A stretch of DNA of 64,000 nucleotides from NCBI GenBank assembly GCA_011037195.1, contig JAAEAF010000679.1, positions 186,001-250,000 on the forward strand. Reading direction: 5' to 3'. This stretch comes from Triatoma infestans (lineage: Eukaryota > Arthropoda > Insecta > Hemiptera > Reduviidae). The notes beneath the pieces were generated by a model that did no database searches, had not been told where the DNA came from, and worked only from the letters and a program-made list of their open reading frames with translations. This document shows, piece by piece, positions 24,601-36,600 of this stretch. Position 1 is the first letter of the stretch. Each line of letters starts with the position of its first letter. Made by a program: the position numbers and the translations under genes.

Positions 24601-27600
24601 AATCCCTTCCCCAGTAATTAATTAATATTTTTATTTTGTAATTATTATCTAGGTAGATGATATATCTATACCAGAAACTTACGTTGGCGATATAAACAGT
24701 TACTCAGAGAATGTAGCCGTAATTAATTTAGCGCAGGATGTATCTTTCAACGATTTAGTATTGCCAATCTGTGTAGACTGGAACAATAATCGTTTCGATG
24801 TACCAGACCGTATTGTACAGGTATGTTTTTTAGTATTCTGTTAGCAAAAGTATCTTCTTTCTCCATGATTCAATTCGATATCGATAACTTAGCATAAATT
24901 TAGTTGAAATGGATTTTATGTTTACTCTTATAAGAGTATTATTTATTTATTAGAAAATTTTATCAGAATTGCACATACAGTAATACGTGAGGGTATTCGT
25001 AACAGATTGTTACATTTCACTTTATATGTGGTGCTTGAAAATGGCTCTGAACGTTTTTCGATTGGTATCGCTACTAAAATATTTCCGGATTTGTAAAAGA
25101 AAGCGACAAAAACAACCTCTTTTTCATACAATATATTCCTGACGAAAGTGTATGGATTAAATTTTACTTCAGAAAATTTGTACCCCCTTATAAGTTTTGA
25201 GCACATTTATCAAGTCCTTAATGGAATCTCAATGCAGCCAGGTCTTAATAGTTTTAGGTTATCCGGTGTCTGAGTATAATGGCAAAATCCTTTGATTGAC
25301 AGGCTTTATATATCTGTATAACCTTCTCAGACAACAGTTATTCGTATGTAGATCCAATTCTAAATACGTGGAACAGTCGACTTTGTCCTATCAGCAAAAC
25401 ATCAGCAACCTCAAGTACGAGCTACTGCTCATTTTTTAATCTGTAACGAACAGGTACCCTCATGGCTTTGACTGTGGAAAAAAATTCTTGTTGCTAGTTA
25501 TCATGAGGGTTCCTTTTTTTATTTTTTTTTAAATTAAAGATTTAAAAACTTTCAGACATACTTGTTTACAGACTGCAGGTTGGGGTCTCAAAGGAGATAT
25601 TAAATACAGCCTTACGCTGAAAGAGGCCTATCTTCAGTATATCGATATTGTGGAATGTCGTAAAAAATATTCTTCTATTAGATATTTAAGATTTATTAAT
25701 TATGATAAATTCTGTTTACTAACTCCGAATGGTATGTAAAAACTAAAATGTATTATTGTTTAATAATAATAATAATAATAATTTAAACTTACTAATTTAT
25801 TTTATGAAATTATTTCTTAATAAATTATAGGAAGACGTGAACAGGATACTGGCGGAGGATTAGTTTACAAAAAAAATGATCGATATTATTTGATGGGCGT
25901 TACCAGCGCTTATATTAATAATGATTTTTCACCATCGACTAATGTATCGAAACATCTGCGTTGGATAAACAATACTGTTAATGATTTTGAGCAAAAGAAA
26001 AGGTAAATCTATTAATATACAATATTTAACATCATGGCCCATGGGGGGGGGGCGCAATCTGGGAGGATGCTGTGTGATACTGCTCTTTCATAAAAACGGG
26101 AAATTCTTTTTTGACAAACAGTCTTGCCTGTCTGTTATCGTCAGCATTCATGTTCTGTTGGATTTAGCCATCTGTAAGTGTTACAAAATGTTCTGGACCC
26201 GACAAATGGCGTGAGCCCATCCCCATTTTTCTTCCAGCATTTATAGGGACTCAAACTGATTTAATGTTTTAATAGAAAATTCACTAGTTTCGTCTTTCTT
26301 CTTGATCGGCTTAGAAGCATGAATAGAATTCCAGATTTGATGAAAATCGGTTTACTGGAAGTGTGATTTTACAGAATAGGTTTTTGAGATTTTTGGAATT
26401 TTTTCAAACACGGTTACAACGATTTTGTTTAAAATTTGAATGCTTGCTGTATTGATAGTATTAAATTTATTTGAAACAATTTTCAAAAAAATAGATTTTT
26501 AAGGGATATTAAAGGTTTGTCAGTTACTTTAAATTTAAATGTTGCACAAGAGACATAAAGCCGCTCAGGTTTACAATAACATCTCCACCACCACTTTTAT
26601 GCCCAGCCCAACTAAACATGGTAACAAAGAAAATTTCTCGATTAAATTGTCTTAATTAGAGATAGATAAAGTGAGTGATTTTTCAATATGTTCCTCTATA
26701 AAAGAGGAAATCGAAAGATTTTCCCCGATCTATAGATACTACAGTCGCTTTCCAAAACTTGGTTTGCAACCCCAAAGATGCCAGAGTGTTTAGAGTTCTA
26801 CCAGACCTCGAGAAGTTTTCCTGTTCAATTTTATCTTAAGGGAACCCTGAATTGTAGTGCTGGTTTGATTGGGCAGACTGCAACCATCGTTTGAAGCGTT
26901 ACTGTAGTGCCATTTTAGAGGCACAGTTTAAATTTCACTGTTTTTCTCTGCACGATCTTCTGTGAAAACATGTTTAATGATGGATGAAATTAGGTTTGGG
27001 AAACCTTGCCTGATGAAGGAATATCACTAAACAAATAACTGAATGTTCTCTTTCGATTTGAGACGGCATACTTAAACACATGCATCAAATTTATATTCCA
27101 ATTTAATCTTAATTGAATTTATATTTGCTCCTAATCAATTTTATTTATTATTTTCCTATTCCTATTCCAGATGTTTTAATGGTTTCCGCTGTTTTGATGG
27201 CGTTTGTATAAATGAAAATCTAATTTGCAATGGACGTCGTGATTGTGCTGATGGATCGGATGAGGCTGTTGAAACATGTCCAACGACAAATAAAGATTTT
27301 GTTTTTTCCACGTATGTATTATAAATAGTGTCCGTGTATTGTGATATGGTATTTGTTACAATAAGACAATACTTTTAGACCGTTTTTAATAATATACGTC
27401 AGGCGATCCCATAAAATTGAAAGTCCGAGAGTTTGAAGCATTCGTTCACTCTATGTATAGTCCAGACCTTGCACCGCCCTCTGATTTCCTTCTTCTTCGC
27501 ACCATAACTTACTTTTTACCGAGGTAAACATTTCACAACTGCAAAGCTTCGTAAAAGCGGTCAAAGAATTTCATTACTTCAGACTTCAGTTATTGCAGAT

Positions 27601-30600
27601 CTGGGAGCAGTGTAGTGATGTAGATTATAGGTTGTTACAAGCCAGAAGACACATCATAATGCTAAATGGTATTGTGTGGAACAGAGTGACGTCTCGGGAG
27701 GTGAAAAAGAAAGGATTTAACAGATGGTAGTGGAAAAATATTTACGGACTGGTGATTTGACGAACAATGATAAGATAATGTTGAAAACTGAAAACCGAAT
27801 CTTGACCAAGAGCAATTTGGGCGGGTAAGATTTTCCTAATGAAGGAAGATCAAGACATCAAGGAAAGAAGAATTGGCTGCGTCGGAATATATATATATAT
27901 TTGACTAACGATTCTCTTAAGGAATCGTTTCCGATTAGTACTTAACTTACATTGAAACTTAAATTTCAGTGGCAGCTGTTTACTACCTTCCCAGCGTGGT
28001 GGGGTTACATATACAAAACTGAATTGTGAATCAAATTGTGAACTTAAAAGTGGCCTTTATGTAAAGCCAGATGAGAAGGTCAGAATGAATTGTGGTCAGG
28101 GATTTGCACCAAATGATACATTAACAACTGATGCTATTTATGTTTGTACGTCTGGTACATGGTTTCGAGAAAATCCAGAATGTTTAAGTATGTAAAATTT
28201 TTATATTTTTTAAAAAATGGCATTCTTTTAGGCCAACACCATACCTGGTTACAGTGTCTTGCGTCTTCGTCACAGCTTCGTGTCTTGCGATTATCTATAA
28301 TAGCGTTTGTATGTAGACAATAATAGACGATGGCTTTTCTAGGGAAAAATTCACAGAAATTTATTTTTAGTTTGAAATAAATAACTTAAGACAATTGTTG
28401 CACAGTACTTATTGAGTCTGGACACGCGATCGTGTCTATTGCGACATTCTATCTATGAACTAGATATTTGAGTTTCCAGTATATTGTCGGAAATCAATAT
28501 TCCTTAATTTTAATGACAAAAGTAACTATCTTTACACAAATGAAGCTTATATTTTTACTTTCTCTAACTGCTGTTAGAGGAAGTATTATAATCACTTCAA
28601 ATTTTCGATGTAGAGTTTTGATCGGAAACACAAGTTTTAGGTCCCCTGAGCCCACGAAAGTAGTTTTTAGAAAATGATCTCTGGTGTATGCGGACAGCCT
28701 AGCATAAAAACGAAAAACCGCAGAAAGTTCCAAATTGACATTCAGTGTGGGTTAATACTTAAGTTTTCTGTTATGTACTACACTTGTTAATTGTATGTGG
28801 GAGATTATAACGTTATGGTACTATGTGGTGTGTGTGTGTGTTCATAAAAAAAAATGGAATGATTATAAATTATGATTACAAAATGGTTTATAATAAATAG
28901 CATTTATACTGCTATCGAACATTACAAATGCAATAGCATTTATAATAAGATCTGATCTGTCTCTTCTGTTTACTTAATGCATTCTCTTTCTTCAAACTTC
29001 TTATTTGTATAATGTAATCTGAAATTTCCTATCCCCCCCCTAATAAAAATGCCTTGACAAGAACCTAAACATACTTAACACCAATATTAAAAGTAATTGT
29101 AAAATATTCTTCAAAACACGCTATTTATTATAAGCCATTTTCTAATTTCGTATGTAATTTATAATCATTCCAATATTATTATTAAACACACACAATTAGT
29201 AACATAACCTTATAAACGCCCTCATACGATCAACAAGTGTAGTGCGTCACAGAAACATTAACTTGAAGTCAAATCTCTACACGAACTTCTGATAAAAATC
29301 CGAAGACGGACAGGAATATCTGAAATATGCATGCTACGATGGATAAAATCCCAGATGTTACATATTGAGAGACCTATGACTTTAGTTTGTAATTTCATTA
29401 AAGAGAAAATTCATTTAAAGAAGGTTTTTTTTTGAGGGGGGGTGTGGAAGTTACGCTTTCCTCAATAAAGTCGTTTTATTAAATTTCCATTCTCCCAGTC
29501 ATATAAAATTGAAGAGATTGATAAACATGTAATACAAATTTGCCATTTATAACTAAGTCTAAGGTTTGCAGCTAGAGAAAAGCATGAGAGTGTTTTATGC
29601 GATTTTTTTTTGTAAATATTAACTTTTTTTATTGTTTACACAGAATTATGCAGTGCTTTAAAGAAAGATAATTTAAGATTTGAATGTTTGTATAAAAAAC
29701 AAGATGTTGATTGTGATAAATTTATGAGACCAGGCACAGTTGCCAAATATCGTTGTGATTCGCATTATACGATTGCCGATCCCTTAGCGTTTTCCGGCTC
29801 AACTACCTGTTTGATTGGCGGTAGATGGAAGGATCGCCTGCCCACTTGTATTGCACGTAAGTATCTCATTATTGTTTGATAGTTAAGGAGTAAAATTTTT
29901 TCCATACTACAATTGAACAACTCAGAATAGATATAATTGTGGCAGACTGAGTAATTAGATTTGTACTAGTGACGACATTTAGATTGCGCTGGTGACTGAT
30001 CGCATGTACACTGATTTGGAATTTTATCTTCTTTTTTCCAATAAATAAATAAATTTAATTACTAAATAAATTAGGTAATAATCATGGTTTTTTTATTAAT
30101 AATCTTACGAATTCATATTAAACTGATATTTTTAGAATGTGGTATAGAAAATCAAGCAAATAGCGGACAGGCAACGATATCGCTTGGTGCTAAAAGTGAA
30201 TATGGAAAATATCCATGGCATGTTGGCCTGTTTAGTAATAATAGTTTTTTCAATCAATGCAACGAAACTGCCTTCAGTTGTAGACATCATTTTATGCAAA
30301 TGTGCGGCGGTACATTGATTCATAAACATTTTGTACTGACAGGTGAGTAATTTTTAAATTTGTTCTATTTATTTTTTCATTAGATTCTCAAAACCGCTTT
30401 TGTAATTATTGTGTCCAAGCGTTTTGGAACAATAGTTTGTTTTTGAGCGTCTTTAGTCAAAAATCTTTTCTTTTTTTTTTTTTAATAATTTTTTCATAAA
30501 TACATCAGAGCTTAGTATAATATACCGGCTAGAACGCCGAGTTTCCTTACTGTAATGTAGTACATGGCCGGCCCTAGGTAGCGCGAAGCCTCCTTGGAAA

Positions 30601-33600
30601 TGAATACTATTCAAATGTTCCATTAAAATTTAAAATAATACTTTTCATAATATCTTTCTTGGTTATTAAAGATATTATTATCAACATAATAATGAATAAT
30701 TGTTTAACATGCATATAAAAATTGGAAAAAAAAATTAACGCCCCACAATAAAACATTTTGAGAGATGATATTGAGTTAAATATGCAACCAAATAAACCAC
30801 ACAAATCATACATTACTAAAGTTTTACGGCGAGATTAAAAAAATTGCGAATTAAAATATAATAATAATAATATTACTTGATTGACGAATACTTTCTTCGA
30901 AATTACATAAATCAAAGAATAGTATTAAAAACAACAAAATCTTGTGATACAAAAATTGCATTTACACAAAATTAAGTTGCGTGATAAAAATTTACAATAA
31001 TCAGAAATAAATTCCTGCACCAGCCAACGTCAACAACCTAGCGAAATTTATGAGGCCATGACAGCCCAGAGCATTTGAATGATCTCTCCGTGTGGTCACA
31101 GTGAGGGTACGGAGACCCAAATAACGTAATCGAAATTCCATCAGAAAGTGAACGTAATACTGCAAGAAAGTGAACGATATCTTCTCTAGCATTTAAATTG
31201 CATAGAGAATACGTCTGGACATTCCTCTCCAGCCAACAGTGTGATTAAGGTACAAAAGTTCACCTCTTAGCCACCGCAAATGCTGAAGAGAGTATGTCAT
31301 ATTATTATCGTGCCGTTCAAAGAAAAGCAGCTTTTCATTCAGATCCAACTGTCCATAATGTGAAAATGTAACGGATGACCTAGCCGACGCAGTAACCTCC
31401 TCCCGATGAACCGTTCTAAACCTGACTATCACGGTTGGCAGATGATTTCTCCAACAATTTCAGTCAGTGATAGAGGGGCTAAATACATATTCATATTTCT
31501 CCGCCAATCTTATCCAACTTCCAAACCAATATAGGCTTTTTTCCTGATAACTTCCAACGCCAAAATTTTGGGGACTCTGGATTGAGGCAGGTTCAACACC
31601 TTCAGATGGTAGTTGAAATGCATCTTCGAAGTAAACAACAACAGCAAATTCACCCCCGTCTCCACATAGAGGTAAACGTGATTGGGGGTAATACACACCT
31701 AACAGTGAATACAGTATTTTTAATAAAAAATCTTAATAACTGTACCAACACCCAAGTTAAAATATATTTTACATTGATATGATTTAAAATGAAATCCCCA
31801 AAATTCAGAATTGATGAAATTCTTTTGGTTTAGAAACAATTCTTGATGTCAGGCTTCACGGGTTAACATCTTAGTAAGCATAAAATAATCCAGTGGCATA
31901 TATATATTGAATCAGTAAAATTTTTGTTTTGTTTGGATAAAAAATCTGATTTCTAATTTGCATTTCTTTTTTCTCCTTGTGAATTTGGTGGAATTATTTC
32001 GGAAACAATCGTGTAAGACTGGAAATATGTCATTCTTCTAAATTGAAAATAATTATGAATAATTAATATTTATATGAACATCGAAGGTTACAATTATTTA
32101 AAAGAAGAATTTAATATTGCTATTATATGAAATATATGGGTAAAATATCCTGAAATTGACAAAACTAGTGCTATGATCATAAACAAAAAAATGTTTGGAT
32201 GGGGTATTGGGGAGTCTATTAGCTAGTTTAAATTTAAGTTTGCACAAGCTTTGTTGGTTTCGACATACAGCGCTCCACATAGGCCGCTCACCACCGTTTT
32301 TATGGCCAGCACAACTATAAACATGGTAACGTTGCAATTTTAAAAAAAAATTCTTGATTAAATTGTTTAATAACGGAGAAGAGAAAGTCGTCTGAGTGTT
32401 TCACGCCAGATATTTTTCTCCTTTATTTACAGCATGAGAAAATTGAATTAGTGGTAATTTACGTTTGGGGGGGGGGGAGTGTTTGATGTTTGACACTCTC
32501 TAAACTGAGATTAATAATGGTTCTTACAAGATTTTCTTAAATTATTTACTTTATTAATTTATTATTTTCCTACAGCCGCCCATTGTTTATTTCACCCAAC
32601 ATCGGGGACAATGTTTTCAGAAGCGGACTTTATAGTGGCAGGTGGAAAATATAAACGTAGTTACATCATATTTGAAGAACACCAACAAAGTACTGGTGTA
32701 AGATAACATTATTTCTTATAAAAAAAAGAATATTATATTCATTAATTTCTTCCTTTTTTTTGCCTTACATTAAAGAGATTTTCTTCTCCCTTAGCACAGG
32801 TGAGGAAGTTTTTAACACGGGAAACGTATGCCGGTTTGCAGACTAGTTATGAACATGATATAGCTCTTTTATATATTGAAGATCCATTCGTTTTTAATAA
32901 CTTTGTACTGCCAGCCTGTTTGGATATTTCATTACTTTTTGTACCTGCTAGTAACGCTTTAGGAACAGTAAGTATTTATCCATTTATATATATATATATA
33001 AATGTGTGTGTGTTGTGGTTGGTTCCGCAGAGCTGGAAAGCATCAGAGATATTTTCCGTGATAGCCTGCTCCTTTTTGTGGTCATCGACCGGTTTCGGGC
33101 GTTCGCCCATCATCAGGATGCTATATAAAAAGAAGCAGGCTATCACGGAAAGCATCAGAGATATTTTCCGTGATAGCCTGCTCCTTTTTGTGGTCATCGA
33201 CCGGTTTCGGGCGTTCGCCCATCATCAGGATGCTATATAAAAAGAAGCAGGCTGTCACGGAAAATATCTCTGATATATATAACATCTCTTTTTCCTTTTA
33301 AGAGGAAGTATTGCGATCGTGTCGAATTTTCAAAATTGGATTTTTACACATCTATGATTATATGTATATATATATATAGTTTTACTATATATCTTTACTT
33401 GAGAGTATACTGTAGGTAAAGGAAGTAAAGTCTTATTTACATTTGGGCGAGAGTATCCTTTACTTTACTATATATCTTTTAAGTTTTATCAGCATTGGAA
33501 CTCTCTTATTTATTCGAAATTAATAAGAAAATCCGCTTTTAATTTTTGTTTAAGAAACAAAAAAATGGGAAAAAACGAAGAAAATTGAATGTTTATAGTT

Positions 33601-36600
33601 GAATATCTTGGCAACGGTTTAAAATATTCAAATAAAATTAAAGGTATTTTTTCAATAGTTTTCAATATCCATTCAAGTAATTTTATTGGTTTATTGCCGA
33701 TCGCTATAATGTTACTTTTTTTCTTTACAGAGGACTTTGTTATTCAGTAATTTTTTGAGATTATTAGCAATAATTGCTTTTCCAGAATTAATTATGTAAT
33801 CATTTTTTATGGCTAGCCATGCCGCTTCTTTTTCTGACGAAAGCTATGGCAACATCGACTTATTTAACATACTTTATGTTCTTTTGCTCAGCTTTCTCTC
33901 TATCACCCACTTTTTTCACATTTTCGTCATCGTTACTTGTAACCTTGTTTTCAGTCATTATTACCACCTGTTTTGTTTATTATTATTACAGAACTAGCCT
34001 TTGGTAGTTGTTTAATCCTGCGTAATAAGCTCTACGGTAAGCGTTTACTCTTAGTATGGAAAGTGATTAATAGAGTAGCTAGTGAATACTTGCGAGTATA
34101 CGGTATGTAAAGGAAGTAAAGTATAATTTAATTCACATGTTGGGCGAGAGTATACTTTACTTATGAGTAAAACCTAGTCAGTGTATCCTTATTTTTATTC
34201 ACCTCACCCAATAACAAAAACATTCCTATGGTAAACATTTGAGTTTGTGTGTTTGTGTGTTCAGTTTTGCTGTCAGTATATATTGTATATATAGTTCAAA
34301 CTGATTCAGGCGCTGCAAACCAGCTGTTGATAACTGTGTTGTTTCTTCAGTTTTATTTAATAATTTTAGTTTTAAATGAAAACTTAAATGAAATAAATAT
34401 ATAAATCATGATTTAGATTGTCGGCTGGGGTCTTACTGAGGATTTCGTGTACAGTGAAGATTTAAAGGAAGTCCATTTGCCAGTAATGCCAACTGTAGCT
34501 TGTAGAAATAAATATAAAAATTTCACTCAATTTATAACTACGGATAAATTTTGTGTCATCTATAGAGATGGTAAGTATATCTTAATGTTATTATTATTTT
34601 TAATATAAGCTGTAGAAAAACCATTTGATATGCCTTTACCATATTTAAATGAAATATGTACATTTCTGGACAGTACATTACATTACAGTCGGTACAGTCT
34701 GAAATTGTAATATACTGTACACGTACTTGAACTGTGTTGAAATTAATTTGATAAAATAAACCAATTATTGATGTCCATTTGGTGGGCAACATCCATTTTT
34801 ATTAGCAATTAAGAATGCTCAGTTGGCTTCTGACTGTGATACGAAGCAGTGCGTTCAAAGTTCTTGTTATTATTGTGTACTGTTTAAAATTTACTCTGTT
34901 CTACAGTGCTCACATTTAAAACTTTAGCATTTTCTTTCATTTTTTACTATAAATCGCATGCCTGGCAATAATAATAATGTGAAAACTGGAATGGATTCAT
35001 TTAAAAATAGTACCTCTAGCCAGCTAGGTATTACGAAAATTACAACAATGGATTTAAACAAATCAGTTGGCGACTCAAGAAAGAGAGAACGTGATAACAC
35101 ACCTAATCAATCTCCAATTAAAAAACAAGGTATATATTATATTGATATTAGTCCAATAGAAACTAAAAATAGATTTCAACCTTTATCGAGCTCGAATATG
35201 TTAGAAAATGAAAATGAAATTGTTGAAACAGTAAAAATTCCTCCCATCTTTTTACATAACGCAAATGATTACAAAAAAATTTTGGAAGATTTACAAACGA
35301 AATGTAAAAGCCTGTTTAATACTAAAGTTACAGGTAAAACCCTAAAGGTTATGCTAACATCTATTGATGATTTTAGAGTGATAACAAAATATTATGACGA
35401 TGAAAAGGTAGAATATCATACCTTCTCAACTGAAAAAAACAAAAATCTCTCTGTGGTTTTACGAGGGGTCCCTTTTACCTTTACGGATGAAGAAATAAGA
35501 GAAGAACTACAAAAAAAATATCCAGTGACTTATGTCAGACGAATTATTAACAAAAATAATCTTCCGACACCCTTAGTAATGGTATCGCTAATTAATAATG
35601 AGATAGCGAAAAGTATATTTAATCTGGATAAATTTCTTCACTCGATTATAATGGTAGAACCTAAAAGCAAATCTAATGGAACTATACCCCAGTGTTCTAA
35701 TTGTATGCGCTATGGGCATACAAAAAATTATTGCAAACTAGAAAGCAGATGTATAAAATGCTTAGAAAACCACCATTACACAAAATGTCCACTAGGGCGT
35801 ACAAATGATCCAAAATGTGTCAATTGTTTTGAAGACCATCCGGCGAATTTTAAACAATGCCCCTATTACATAAAGATAGCAAAGAGTGTTCAAAAAGAAA
35901 AGACAAAGTAATTTATAATAACCCTGGAAAAAGACGCTCGGCCACACCAGTAAAACTGGTAATAAAACGTTCGCATCGCTCTTTAAAAGCCAAATAGAAG
36001 ACACTAATCAAAATGCAAACCAAAATGATAATATATTCACAACTATTATCAAGGCAATAATAAACGCTGTTACACCTTATCTCCCACAGATAATAACTAC
36101 AATTACAAATATTTGTTCCACTATTAACCTTAATAGTACAGCACCCTAGGTATATGTTTTCTTCAAATAAATCAAAATTAAAACGTACTATTTATAGTAC
36201 AGCTCGCAGACACGGTTAAAAAAAATAAAAATGAATTCTAATATAATTGATACCAATAAATTAAGAAACCTCAAATTATTAAATTGGAATGCCAATGGTA
36301 ATCAGTAAAAGAAATGAACTGCTAATCTATCTCCAGTCCCGAGATATAGATATCGCCTGTATCACCGAAACGCACCTATCCGAGAATGTTAAATTAAAAA
36401 TTCCTGGTTACAATGTGTTTAGAAAGGATCGTCTCTCAGTTACAGCATCAGGAGGGGTTGCCTTATTTATTAAGAAAAATATTCCACATAGCGAGTTCAT
36501 CTTGCCCACATTAAATCATATAGAAGCTATTGGAGTGTGTGTTCACTCGCAGTTTCCTCTAAATATAATTTCAGCTTATAAGGCTCCAAACAAGAAAGTA

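Larger units (their letters stand above)
20897..24652 (+). other. Protease gene intron 4
   Basis: 3.8-kb intron. It contains a foldback transposon with a transposase tail (21606-22955) and a tRNA-type SINE (24300-24611). The stretches 20920-21600 and 22960-24287 hold nothing recognisable except an AT-dinucleotide run at 23206-23220. Confidence 0.5.
30343..32575 (+). other. Protease gene intron 11
   Basis: 2.2-kb intron carrying an antisense pseudogene-like frame (31001-31720) and a partial + dispersed repeat copy at about 32200-32440. The stretch 30343-31000 shows nothing recognisable. Confidence 0.5.

Noticed and set aside
24943..25206. 87-codon minus-strand frame in intron 5
   Set aside because: Protein-like at first sight, but no motif, no partner frame and no sign of an element; a chance frame is the simpler reading.
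32968..33240. Extension of the frame starting at 32800 past exon 13
   Set aside because: A consensus donor ends exon 13 at 32967, and the extension translates the intronic hairpin repeats.
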